Origin: Bacteroidaceae bacterium
Lineage (GTDB): Bacteria; Bacteroidota; Bacteroidia; Bacteroidales; Bacteroidaceae
DNA length: 64,000 bases
Direction of reading: 5' to 3'
Assembly (NCBI GenBank): GCA_017442185.1
Contig: JAFSAT010000014.1
Coordinates: 38,242-102,241, forward strand
Positions 26,327 through 35,245 of this stretch are shown in pieces. Under the pieces are notes generated by a model that ran no database searches, was not told the origin of the DNA, and saw only the letters and a program-made list of their open reading frames with translations. Each line of letters begins with the position of its first letter. Position 1 is the stretch's first letter. Both the position numbers and the translations under genes were made by a program.

Positions 26327-26388
26327 AGACTTCGCTAAATAAGAAAATGCAGCCCTCTTAGGCTGCATTTTCTTATTTAGCGAAGTCT
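26327..26388. terminator. Bidirectional terminator with a 28-bp perfect stem
   Basis: Arms 26327-26354 and 26361-26388 pair perfectly around the loop CTCTTA. The hairpin lies between convergent genes. Its right arm includes the last codons and stop (26377-26379) of the minus-strand glucosaminidase gene, so one structure ends both transcripts. Confidence 0.85.
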
Positions 26389-27312
26389 GAGAATATCTCC
26401 TACCTTCAGTGTTGCATACTCCTTGAACTGTGGATTCATTTTCAGAAGGTTCTTTAGTCTTATTCCGTACTTCTGTGCTATGCTGTGCAGGCTCTCTCCT
26501 TGCTCCGTTGTATGAAAATCATTTGGCTTCAGTGCTTTTCTGTGCTTTTTTTCGAGATAGATTATATCGCCTGCTTTCAGAGGATAGTCTTTGTATAGGT
26601 CGTTGTATCTTATAAGCTTGCGGCGTGATACTCCTGTTGCCTTTGAGAGTGACTTGAATGTATCTCCGGTGTTTGCCACTATATACAGCAGATTGCTTGA
26701 GCGATATATTGTGTAATTGCCTCTTAATGCAAGGGGTGTGTTCCCTTGTGCAGTGTTAACAATCTTCTTGGATGAGTATTTGTCATATTTTTGCAGGTCG
26801 TATCGCTCGATAAGGTTTATCAGTTTGCCGGGATATGCAGGGTCTTCGGCATAACCGGCTTTTTTAAGCCCTTTGGCCCATCCTCGGTAGTCGGTCTTTT
26901 TTAATTTGAAAAGTGCTGCGTAGCGTTGTCTCCCTACAAGAAATCTTGAATGGTCTTCATACGACTCTTTCGGGTTATCGTAGACGCGAAAATAGCACTT
27001 TCTTCCATTGTCCATCGAGGAGGTTTTCTTGCCTTTCCAGCTTTTATCGGCCTTTATTCCGAAATGATTGTTGGACTTTCGGGTGAGAGTGCTGTTGCCT
27101 GCTCCCGACTCCAACAGACCTTGAGCAAGGGTGATGCTTGCCGGAATATTGTAGCGCTCCATCTGTTCCACTGCAATGGGATAGTATGCCTCTATATACT
27201 GTTCGTAGTTGTCATACTTCTTGCCTTGTATGTTGCTTGTGCTTCTTGTACTGCTGCACGACGAGACAAGAATAATTATCGACGCCAACAAAATTGTGTA
27301 TATATGTTTCAT
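26377..27312 (-). CDS. Glucosaminidase (mannosyl-glycoprotein endo-beta-N-acetylglucosaminidase family) with two LysM domains
   Basis: A 311-residue lipoprotein (ATG at 27312, lipobox ILVSSC). The FlgJ/GH73-type domain (~35-180) shows QGLLESGAGNSTLTRKSNNHFGIK with the likely catalytic Glu, plus YEDHSRFLVGRQRYAALF and GYAEDPAYPGKLINLIERYDL. Two LysM domains follow (~195-250 and ~262-311). It should cut the glycan backbone of peptidoglycan at the periplasmic face of the outer membrane. The gene stands alone on the minus strand, convergent with the CotH gene. Confidence 0.93.
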   Translation of the reverse strand: MKHIYTILLASIIILVSSCSSTRSTSNIQGKKYDNYEQYIEAYYPIAVEQMERYNIPASITLAQGLLESGAGNSTLTRKSNNHFGIKADKSWKGKKTSSMDNGRKCYFRVYDNPKESYEDHSRFLVGRQRYAALFKLKKTDYRGWAKGLKKAGYAEDPAYPGKLINLIERYDLQKYDKYSSKKIVNTAQGNTPLALRGNYTIYRSSNLLYIVANTGDTFKSLSKATGVSRRKLIRYNDLYKDYPLKAGDIIYLEKKHRKALKPNDFHTTEQGESLHSIAQKYGIRLKNLLKMNPQFKEYATLKVGDILRLR

Positions 27313-27406
27313 GATGTATGGGGTGTATATCAATCTACAAAATAAGTGAATTAATTGTATTTATGCAACTATTTTCATATATTCGCATCATTAAAACCGT
27401 AGGGTT

Positions 27407-27886
27407 ATGAGAGAAATAGTTGTTAGCAGCAGTATTAAGGTGTGTCTGCCCGAGGAGCTTTCTTCGGCCGACAGGCAGCTTGTGGACGAGGCAAGAAAGG
27501 CCACGCAGAGAAGTTATGCTCCCTACTCGCGTTTCAATGTGGGGGCGGCAGTGCGTCTTGCGGATGGTACAGTGGTGACAGGAAATAATCAAGAAAATGC
27601 GGCCTATCCCTCGGGGCTTTGTGCCGAACGCACCGCTCTCTTTTGGGCTAATGCGCAGTATCCGCAAGTGGCGGTTGATGCGCTTGCAATAGCAGCATGC
27701 AACGATGCCGGGGAGCTTGATGCGCCGATAACACCATGCGGTGCATGCCGTCAGGTTATACTTGAGGTGGAGCGCCGCTTCGGTAGAAAGATTCGCCTTA
27801 TTCTTTATGGGACAAATAGATGTTACATTGTAGAAGAGGGCATGGAAGCACTGTTGCCACTTTGCTTTAGTGCAGATTTTCTGTAA
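27407..27886 (+). CDS. cdd: Cytidine deaminase
   Basis: A 159-residue cytoplasmic zinc enzyme converting cytidine or deoxycytidine to uridine or deoxyuridine in pyrimidine salvage. The zinc/catalytic signature is complete (CAERTALF with the proton-shuttling Glu, then PCGACRQ), and YAPYSRFNVGAA is the usual substrate-site motif. It is slightly longer than the ~130-residue tetrameric form because of an N-terminal extension. A near-consensus -7 box (TATATTCG) lies at 27378-27385, 22 bp before the ATG. Confidence 0.95.
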   Translation: MREIVVSSSIKVCLPEELSSADRQLVDEARKATQRSYAPYSRFNVGAAVRLADGTVVTGNNQENAAYPSGLCAERTALFWANAQYPQVAVDALAIAACNDAGELDAPITPCGACRQVILEVERRFGRKIRLILYGTNRCYIVEEGMEALLPLCFSADFL

Positions 27887-28127
27887 CAATATTATTAGAA
27901 AAAAGTCTGTGATAAACGAGAAGGAAATATATAATTATAGGCTGTTTAAATTTATGGTATTTGGTTTATTATAGAGTAAATCAAACAATTTCTATATGTA
28001 AAAATAAATCAAAAGGCATAAGCGCCTCTGCCGGAACAACCATAATGTAAACTTTAACAGCTTGTAAGTCTGCATGTTCATCTGCTATATAAGACAGCAG
28101 GCAAAATAGCTATATTCAGATTCTTAT

Positions 28128-28604
28128 ATGAAAAAGATAATGTTTGTGTGTCATGGGAACATTTGTCGCTCCCCGATGGCCGAATTTGTGATGAAGGAAC
28201 TTGCACGCACCCATGGGCTCTCCGTAGATTTGTATGTAGAGTCTTCGGCTACAAGCAGCGAGGAGATTGGCAACAGTGTCTATCCACCTGCTGCTCAGGT
28301 GCTGCACAGGCATGGAATATCATGTAAAGGCAAGCGTGCCCGCCGTATAACAGTGGACGATTATAATGAATTTGACCTGATAGTGGTGATGGAGGAGTAT
28401 AACATGCGTAATCTTATGCGTATAGTAGGCTGTGACTGCGAGGGTAAAGTGTGGAAGTTACTCGACTTTGCTGCATGTGGTGATGCTCCTGCCCGTGGAT
28501 GCGGAGGGGATATTTCAGACCCTTGGTATCATGGTGATTTTGACAAGACCTATGATGAGATTTCTGTGGGTTGCGAGGGACTTTTGAAGTATCTTTTTAA
28601 GTAG
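28128..28604 (+). CDS. Low-molecular-weight protein tyrosine phosphatase
   Basis: A 158-residue cytoplasmic phosphatase. The P-loop C-x5-R is at the N-terminus ([14 protein letters not shown]), and the general-acid aspartate is in [15 protein letters not shown]. Length and order are normal. Relatives dephosphorylate tyrosine or arginine residues; in capsule loci they pair with tyrosine kinases, but no kinase gene is here. The 241-bp region upstream shows no gene. ruvC follows 14 bp downstream. Confidence 0.92.
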   Translation: MKKIMFVCHGNICRSPMAEFVMKELARTHGLSVDLYVESSATSSEEIGNSVYPPAAQVLHRHGISCKGKRARRITVDDYNEFDLIVVMEEYNMRNLMRIVGCDCEGKVWKLLDFAACGDAPARGCGGDISDPWYHGDFDKTYDEISVGCEGLLKYLFK

Positions 28605-28618
28605 ATATTACGATTCTT

Positions 28619-29194
28619 ATGATACAGTCGGGCATACAGTGTGACGAAAGAATTATAATGGGCATCGACCCGGGGACAAACATCATGGGTTACGCCTTTA
28701 TAGGCGTGAATGGTAATCGTGCCCACCTGATAGCAATGGGGGTAATCGACCTGCGTAAATGCAAGGATGCCTATATGAAGTTGGGTGAGATTTTCCATCG
28801 TGTGCAAGGGCTTATAGCCTCGTTTCTGCCCGATGAACTTGCCATAGAGGCACCTTTCTTTGGAAAGAATGTTCAGAGTATGCTGAAGTTGGGACGTGCG
28901 CAGGGAGTTGCCATTGCAGCTGCCATAAGTCGCGAGGTGCCTATACACGAGTATGCTCCGCTTAAAATAAAAATGGCAATTACAGGTAACGGCTCGGCCT
29001 CTAAAGAGCAGGTTGCCGATATGTTGCGTCGTATGTTGAATATCTCAGAAAAAGATATGCCGCAGTTCGCCGACGCCACAGATGCGCTTGGAGCTGCTTT
29101 TTGTCACTTCTTACAGCGTAACGACATAAAGACGCCTAAGAAATACTCATCGTGGACCGACTTTGTCTCTAAGAATTCCGATAAAGTGGTTTGA
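28619..29194 (+). CDS. ruvC: Holliday junction resolvase RuvC
   Basis: A 191-residue endonuclease that cuts Holliday junctions with RuvAB. The acidic catalytic residues are in [23 protein letters not shown] and [13 protein letters not shown]. The length is normal. It lies 14 bp after the phosphatase gene. The stop (29192-29194) directly abuts the stop of the convergent PorE-like gene at 29195, with no intergenic base and no obvious terminator between them. Confidence 0.96.
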   Translation: MIQSGIQCDERIIMGIDPGTNIMGYAFIGVNGNRAHLIAMGVIDLRKCKDAYMKLGEIFHRVQGLIASFLPDELAIEAPFFGKNVQSMLKLGRAQGVAIAAAISREVPIHEYAPLKIKMAITGNGSASKEQVADMLRRMLNISEKDMPQFADATDALGAAFCHFLQRNDIKTPKKYSSWTDFVSKNSDKVV

Positions 29195-31183
29195 TTATTC
29201 GTAGAGCTTGTAGGTGGTACGCAGCACTCTGAATTCTGTTCTGCGGTTCAGCTGATGGCATATCTCCTGTTGCTCCTCGTTGTCGAGGGAATTTATGAAA
29301 TCCTCGGTCAGCACATCGTTCTCTTTCAGAAATGTGTGTGTCTCGGTAAGTTTCTTAAGCACTGTTTTTGGCATCTCTTCGCCGTAACCTACTGCGGTAA
29401 GACGTTCTTCCTCAATGCCATGCTCGATAAGATAATTTACCACTGCCTCTGCGCGACGCTGTGACAAACGGCGGTTGTATGAGTCGCTGCCACGAAAATC
29501 GCAATGAGAACTAAGCTCTATTGTTACGTTGGGGTTGAGGTTTAGTAACTTTACAAGTTCATCGAGTGATGTTGCCGACTCTTTTGTCAGCTCGGCACGG
29601 TCAAATTCATAAAAAATGTTATCTATAAGCACAGGGCGTGTTATAGAAGGCAGTGCAAAGTCTCGTTGATATTCGCGGCGTCCCTCTACATTTTCGGTTT
29701 TCAATTCCTGCATTGCATTAAGATAGCCCTTACATGTTCCCAAAAGCACATATTCCACGCCCGGTGTCACGCGCACCGAGTATGAGCCGTCTTTCATAAC
29801 TCCGAAATTGGTGTTTGTTCCGTCGTTGCCTATAAGATATATAACACCCTCGGGTAGTTCGTATCCATCCTTTTCGTATATCCATCCGTAGAGGTAGTGT
29901 GCTGTTTCGGGGAGTAGGAACGAGTATATGTGATCCCATCCTCTTGCATCTCCTCTGTTTGATGAGAAGTATCCGCGATAGAGGCCGGGAGCAAATGTTA
30001 TGCCAAAATCGTCGCCGTTGGAGTTTATGGGTGCCATCATATTGGTAACTTTCCACACTGTGTCGTTCTCTTGTGTTGCACAGAATATATCAAGTCCGCC
30101 CATGCCGGGATAACCGTTTGACGAGAAGAATAGTTCTCCTTTGGGGCCGAATGAGGGGAACTGTTCGTCGCCTTCGGTGTTTATACGGTTGCCAAGATTC
30201 TCTGTTATACCTTCCATTGCACGGCTGCTGCCTATATAGAAACGCCATAGGTCGAGCCCGCCCTCGCCTCCGGCCATGTCTGATGTAAAATAGAGCCACT
30301 CTCCATCGGGCGAAACTGCCGGGTGTGCATAGGACGAGAGTGTGTCATTCGATATTATAACAGCCTCGGGTGTTGTCCATGATGCGTCGCTGCGGTTGCT
30401 TTTGTATATGCTTGCGTAGCGTGGATATTGGTCGTCTATGGGGCATCGGGTGAAATACATTGTCTTGCCGTCGGGTGTGAAGGCTGCTGCTCCATCTTCA
30501 TATTCGCTGTTTATATCCGATTCTATTTTTTCGACTTTTTGCCATTTGCCTTTATCGTCGCGCTTTGCCATGAACATATCGGCGGGTTTTTGTCCTGTAA
30601 TGCCGCTTATATCTTCGCCTTTGGCCTCTTTGCGAGTGGAGGTTATTATAATCATGGTGGTATCTTCGCCGATGTAGGCCGGGCAGTAGTCGCTACGCTG
30701 TCCGTTGAGCTCTTTTGCCTGCTTTACAATATATCTTGTAGGATTTTTTTTCCAATCCATTGATTGTTGTGCGGCTTTCAGCCCAATCTGTGCCATGCGG
30801 TCGTCGGGGGCGTACTTTAAATATATTTCGTAGTTTTTGGCGGCTGCTTTGTAGTCGCCGTTTTTTACTTGTGCATCGGCAAGGTAACGGAATGTTATGC
30901 TGTCGGGGTATTTATAGCGTATGGCATTTTGATAAGCACCGGCGGCACGCTGTGGGTTGTTGCTTTTGCGGTAACATTCGGCCATTTTCCACGCTATCTG
31001 TCCGCGCTTGCTGCGCTCCTTGGATGGTATCTTTGAGTAGGCTCGTTTGTACTGTTTGGCTGCATCGAAATATTCGTTTATTGCAGCAAGCTGGTCGCCC
31101 TTTTTAATGGCTTTTTCGCTGCTGCATGCTGCAATAATCAGCGTGCTCAGCAGTATTGTTATATATAAAGTTGTTCTATTCAT
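29195..31183 (-). CDS. PorE-like lipoprotein: TPR, PD40 propeller, carboxypeptidase-regulatory-like and OmpA domains
   Basis: A 662-residue lipoprotein (lipobox TLIIAAC). Residues ~25-140 are TPR-like (AAINEYFDAAKQYKRAY...). Residues ~150-430 carry PD40/WD-type propeller repeats (AAFTPDGKTMYFTR, HPAVSPDGEWLYFTSD, PSFGPKGELFFSSN). A short CRD-like beta domain follows, then OmpA at ~530-640 (IDNIFYEFDRAELTKES; LSSHCDFRGSDSYNRRLSQRRAEAV). This order and length match PorE, an outer-membrane component of the type IX secretion system, and several proteins here carry sorting-like tails. Other PD40-OmpA lipoproteins share the architecture, so the PorE name is tentative. Confidence 0.82.
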   Translation of the reverse strand: MNRTTLYITILLSTLIIAACSSEKAIKKGDQLAAINEYFDAAKQYKRAYSKIPSKERSKRGQIAWKMAECYRKSNNPQRAAGAYQNAIRYKYPDSITFRYLADAQVKNGDYKAAAKNYEIYLKYAPDDRMAQIGLKAAQQSMDWKKNPTRYIVKQAKELNGQRSDYCPAYIGEDTTMIIITSTRKEAKGEDISGITGQKPADMFMAKRDDKGKWQKVEKIESDINSEYEDGAAAFTPDGKTMYFTRCPIDDQYPRYASIYKSNRSDASWTTPEAVIISNDTLSSYAHPAVSPDGEWLYFTSDMAGGEGGLDLWRFYIGSSRAMEGITENLGNRINTEGDEQFPSFGPKGELFFSSNGYPGMGGLDIFCATQENDTVWKVTNMMAPINSNGDDFGITFAPGLYRGYFSSNRGDARGWDHIYSFLLPETAHYLYGWIYEKDGYELPEGVIYLIGNDGTNTNFGVMKDGSYSVRVTPGVEYVLLGTCKGYLNAMQELKTENVEGRREYQRDFALPSITRPVLIDNIFYEFDRAELTKESATSLDELVKLLNLNPNVTIELSSHCDFRGSDSYNRRLSQRRAEAVVNYLIEHGIEEERLTAVGYGEEMPKTVLKKLTETHTFLKENDVLTEDFINSLDNEEQQEICHQLNRRTEFRVLRTTYKLYE

Positions 31184-31229
31184 TTTGAGTATCTTCTTTA
31201 ATATAACTGAATTTGGGGCGATTTATTAT

Positions 31230-31278
31230 AAAAAGAGAATGTTGGGGTGTGAAAAATCCTGTTCATTCTCTTTTTTTT
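31230..31278. terminator. Terminator downstream of topB
   Basis: AAAAAGAGAATG and CATTCTCTTTTTTTT form an 11-12-bp stem with a long loop. The minus-strand product is followed by TTTTTAT, suiting termination of topB before the PorE-like gene. Confidence 0.65.
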
Positions 31279-31287
31279 GACTGTTTT

Positions 31288-33078
31288 TTATGGTTGTTTA
31301 TTGCTAATATTGCTATTGTCGCCGAGTACGTCGTTTACAATGTCGGTGAGCATGGTTTTTAGTTCGTCGATGAATTTTTTTGCATCGTATTGTTGTTTTT
31401 CAATGTCGCGCAGTTTTTTCTCCCATTGTCCTGTCAGTTCGGCGCTTTTGAGAAGTTCGTTGCGTATGAGGTTTATAAGTTCTATGCCTGTGCTTGTGGC
31501 GAGTACGTTTTTCTTCTCTTTGCGTATGTAGTTGCGCTTGTATAGTGTCTCGATGATTGCGGCGCGAGTGGATGGTCGCCCTATTCCGTTTTCTTTCATG
31601 GCTTCGCGCAGCTCTTCGTTTTCTACAAATTTGCCGGCAGTCTCCATGGCGCGCAGCAGTGTGGCCTCGGTATATGGCTTGGGTGGCGTTGTCCACTTTT
31701 CGGCAAGGCCGGGAGTGTGTGTGCCGCTCTCTCCTTTAACGAATGGTGGCAGTATTTTTTCTTTATCCTCTTTCTCTTTGTCGTCGCGTGGTTCTTGTGC
31801 GAATATTACTCTCCATCCTTGCTCTGTGATTACTTTGCCTGTGGCTTTGAATTTAACTCCGGCGCTCTCGGCCTGTACGGTGGTGGTGCGGAATTTACAT
31901 TCGGGATAGAATATGGCTATGAAATGTGTCGCAACAAGGTTGTATACTTTCTTTTCTATGTCGGTGAGACCTTGCGGATATACTCCGGTTGGGATTATTG
32001 CGTGGTGGTCGGTGACTTTTTTATTGTCGAAGACTTTTGTGGATTTTGGCAATGGTTTCTCCTCAAGCGGTGTTGTGAATTGTTGGTAGTCGCGCAATCC
32101 CTTGAGTATGGCCGGGCACTTTGGGTAGATGTCGTCGCTTAGGAATGTGGTGTCTACACGTGGATATGTGGTTAATTTTTTTTCGTATAGCGACTGTATC
32201 GTCTGCAATGTTATTTCGGCCGAGAGGCCGAACTTTTTGTTGCAGTCTACCTGTAACGATGTGAGGTCGTAGAGCCTGGGTGGTTGCTCGGTTCCGTTTT
32301 TTGCAGTAACGTCGATTACGGTTAATGGGTTGCCTGTTATCTTTTGGAGTGCTTCTTCGGCTTTTTCTTTGCTGTTGAATTTGCCTTCGGCTGCGTTGAA
32401 TACTGTGTCGCGATATAGGGTTTTAAGTTCCCAATATTGTTGGGGTGTGAAGTCGGATATTTCAAAATGGCGCTTTACGATGAGTGCAAGGGTGGGGGTT
32501 TGTACGCGTCCTATCGAGAGTACCTGTCTGTCGCGCCCGTATTTAAGGGTGTAGAGGCGTGTGGCGTTCATGCCCAACAGCCAATCGCCTATGGCGCGGC
32601 TCAGCCCGGCTTCGTACAGTGGTTGGTATTCTGATTGGTCTTTCAGATTGGAGAATCCTTCGCGTATGGCCTCTTCGGTGAGCGACGACACCCACAGGCG
32701 TTTTACAGGGCATTTTGCTAGTGCTTTTTGCATCACCCATCGTTGTATCAGCTCTCCCTCTTGTCCTGCATCGCCGCAATTTACAATGAGCCGGGCATTT
32801 TGCATCAGTTTTTCTATTATGGCAAACTGTTTTTCAATGCCTTTGTCCTCTATCAATTTTATTCCGAAGCGGGGAGGTATCATGGGCAGGCTGCCAAGGG
32901 TCCAACGTTTCCACATGGGAGTGTAGTCGTGTGGCTCTTTGAGGGTGCATAGGTGGCCGAATGTCCACGTTACCTGATAATTGTTTCCCTCATAGTAACC
33001 TTCTTTACGTGAACGTGCGCCAAGGATATCTGCGATTTCCTTGGCGACACTTGGCTTTTCGGCTATACAAACAATCAT
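31288..33078 (-). CDS. topB: DNA topoisomerase III
   Basis: A 596-residue type IA topoisomerase that relaxes negative supercoils and decatenates. The Toprim domain opens MIVCIAEKPSVAKEIA and includes NCGDAGQEGELI. The active-site tyrosine is in LTTYPRVDTTFL, and LSIGRVQTPTL is the usual conserved block. The zinc-finger region of longer family members is lacking, which is common for TopB. It precedes the mutAB operon on the minus strand from 10 bp away. Bacteroidetes often also carry mobile-element TopB copies; the context here is chromosomal. Confidence 0.93.
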   Translation of the reverse strand: MIVCIAEKPSVAKEIADILGARSRKEGYYEGNNYQVTWTFGHLCTLKEPHDYTPMWKRWTLGSLPMIPPRFGIKLIEDKGIEKQFAIIEKLMQNARLIVNCGDAGQEGELIQRWVMQKALAKCPVKRLWVSSLTEEAIREGFSNLKDQSEYQPLYEAGLSRAIGDWLLGMNATRLYTLKYGRDRQVLSIGRVQTPTLALIVKRHFEISDFTPQQYWELKTLYRDTVFNAAEGKFNSKEKAEEALQKITGNPLTVIDVTAKNGTEQPPRLYDLTSLQVDCNKKFGLSAEITLQTIQSLYEKKLTTYPRVDTTFLSDDIYPKCPAILKGLRDYQQFTTPLEEKPLPKSTKVFDNKKVTDHHAIIPTGVYPQGLTDIEKKVYNLVATHFIAIFYPECKFRTTTVQAESAGVKFKATGKVITEQGWRVIFAQEPRDDKEKEDKEKILPPFVKGESGTHTPGLAEKWTTPPKPYTEATLLRAMETAGKFVENEELREAMKENGIGRPSTRAAIIETLYKRNYIRKEKKNVLATSTGIELINLIRNELLKSAELTGQWEKKLRDIEKQQYDAKKFIDELKTMLTDIVNDVLGDNSNISNKQP

Positions 33079-33088
33079 TATTTGTTGT

Positions 33089-35233
33089 TTATTCTTCGTC
33101 TCTGTTCATTAGGATTTCTACAAGTTCACAAGCGGCTTTTGCCACGCTGGTGCCGGGGCCGAATATGCCCACTACGCCTGCACGGTACAGAAAATCGTAG
33201 TCTTGTGCAGGTATTACACCGCCGGCAAATACCATTATGTCGCCTCGTCCTAATTTGTCGAGCTCTTCGATGAGCTGTGGAACAAGGGTTTTGTGTCCTG
33301 CTGCTAACGATGATACGCCTACTGCGTGTACGTCGTTCTCTACTGCCTGACGTGCTACCTCGGCCGGTGTTTGGAAGAGCATGCCCATGTCAACGTCGAA
33401 ACCGCAGTCGGCATATCCGGTGGCTACCACTTTTGCTCCGCGGTCGTGTCCGTCTTGTCCCATCTTGGCTATCATTACTCTGGGACGTCGTCCCTCTCTC
33501 TTCGCAAATTCTTCTGTCAGACGGCAAGCTCTTGCAAAATTCTCGTCGTCGCGGCTCTCTGTCGAATACACTCCCGATATTGTTCTTATTATTGCTCTGT
33601 AGCGTCCTGCCACCTCTTCGCAGGCATCTGAAATTTCTCCTAATGTTGCTCGCACTTTTGCTGCTTCTACGGCACATTCGAGCAGGTTGCCCTCTCCGCT
33701 GCGTGCACACTCTGTTATTTTTGCGAGGGCCGCTTTTACGGCTTCTTCGTTGCGCTGGGTGCGGTTGCGTTCCAATGCTTCCAATTGTTCTTTGCGCACT
33801 GTGGTGTTGTCTACCTCAAGAATGTCGATAGGTTCCTCTTTTTCGAGTCGGAAAGCGTTTGTTCCCACTATTATCTGACGACCGCTGTCGATGCGTGCCT
33901 GAGTGCGTGCGGCTGCCTCTTCGATGCGCATTTTGGGTATTCCTGTTTCTATGGCTTTTGCCATGCCTCCTAATTCCTCTATCTCTTGTATCAGCTTCCA
34001 TGCTTTATGGGCAATCTCTTGCGTGAGGCTCTCTATGTAGTATGAACCTCCCCATGGATCTATTACGCGACAGATGTTTGTCTCTTCTTGGAGATATATC
34101 TGTGTGTTGCGTGCTATGCGTGCCGAAAAGTCGGTTGGCAGGGCTATGGCCTCGTCGAGTGCATTTGTGTGCAGTGATTGTGTGTGTCCCATTGCCGCCG
34201 ACATTGCTTCTATCACTGTGCGTCCGACATTGTTGAAGGGGTCTTGCTCGGTGAGCGACCATCCCGATGTCTGGCAGTGTGTGCGCAGTGCCATTGATTT
34301 TGGGTTTTTGGGGTTGAAGCTCTTTATTATCTTTGCCCAGAGCATGCGTGCGGCACGCATTTTTGCAATTTCCATAAAGGGGTTCATGCCTATGCCCCAG
34401 AAGAACGACAGGCGTGGCGCAAAGGCGTCAATGTCGATGCCTGCATTTACACCGGCACGTACATATTCGAGTCCGTCGGCAAGAGTGTAGGCAAGTTCGA
34501 TGTCGGCCGATGCTCCGGCTTCTTGCATGTGATAGCCCGATATTGATATTGAATTGAACTTGGGCATTTTTTGTGATGTATAGGCGAAAATATCGCTTAT
34601 TATGCGCATGGAGAATGCCGGCGGATATATGTATGTGTTGCGCACCATGAATTCTTTAAGAATGTCATTCTGTATGGTGCCGGCCATCTCTTCGAGCTTG
34701 GCTCCTTGCTCGAGTGCTGCGTTTATGTAGAAAGCGAGCACAGGCAGCACTGCTCCGTTCATGGTCATTGACACCGACATTTTATTAAGGGGGATGCCGT
34801 CGAACAGTTGCTCCATATTCTCCATGCAGCAGATGGATACTCCGGCTTTGCCTACGTCTCCTACCACTCGACTGTTGTCGGGGTTGTAACCGCGGTGTGT
34901 GGGAAGATCAAATGCCACTGAGAGGCCTTTCTGTCCCGATGCAAGGTTGCGACGATAGAAGGCGTTGGACTCTTCGGCGGTAGAGAATCCTGCATATTGG
35001 CGTATTGTCCACGGACGGAATGTATACATCATCGAGTAGGGGCCGCGCAGATAGGGTGGAAGTCCTGCTGCATACTCTAAATGTTCCATATCTTTAAGAT
35101 CTTCGGCCGTGTATATGGGTTTTACGTTTATATGTTCGGCTGTTTCCCATACATCGCTGTCGCTGTATGTGGCTGTGGCTGCGGTTTGTTGTGTTGCCGC
35201 AAATATGTCTATGTTTGTGAAATCTCTTCTCAT
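33089..35233 (-). CDS. mutB: Methylmalonyl-CoA mutase, large (catalytic) subunit
   Basis: A 714-residue adenosylcobalamin enzyme interconverting succinyl-CoA and (R)-methylmalonyl-CoA, a step in propionate production. The N-terminal TIM-barrel domain includes the substrate-site region '[32 protein letters not shown]' (given as an approximate span, ~60-95). The C-terminal B12 domain has the DGHDRGA motif with the cobalt-ligating His and GVSSLAAGH. It starts 12 bp after mutA and is probably cotranscribed. No cobalamin riboswitch is visible upstream of the operon. Confidence 0.97.
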   Translation of the reverse strand: MRRDFTNIDIFAATQQTAATATYSDSDVWETAEHINVKPIYTAEDLKDMEHLEYAAGLPPYLRGPYSMMYTFRPWTIRQYAGFSTAEESNAFYRRNLASGQKGLSVAFDLPTHRGYNPDNSRVVGDVGKAGVSICCMENMEQLFDGIPLNKMSVSMTMNGAVLPVLAFYINAALEQGAKLEEMAGTIQNDILKEFMVRNTYIYPPAFSMRIISDIFAYTSQKMPKFNSISISGYHMQEAGASADIELAYTLADGLEYVRAGVNAGIDIDAFAPRLSFFWGIGMNPFMEIAKMRAARMLWAKIIKSFNPKNPKSMALRTHCQTSGWSLTEQDPFNNVGRTVIEAMSAAMGHTQSLHTNALDEAIALPTDFSARIARNTQIYLQEETNICRVIDPWGGSYYIESLTQEIAHKAWKLIQEIEELGGMAKAIETGIPKMRIEEAAARTQARIDSGRQIIVGTNAFRLEKEEPIDILEVDNTTVRKEQLEALERNRTQRNEEAVKAALAKITECARSGEGNLLECAVEAAKVRATLGEISDACEEVAGRYRAIIRTISGVYSTESRDDENFARACRLTEEFAKREGRRPRVMIAKMGQDGHDRGAKVVATGYADCGFDVDMGMLFQTPAEVARQAVENDVHAVGVSSLAAGHKTLVPQLIEELDKLGRGDIMVFAGGVIPAQDYDFLYRAGVVGIFGPGTSVAKAACELVEILMNRDEE

Positions 35234-35245
35234 GGCGGTGATTGT

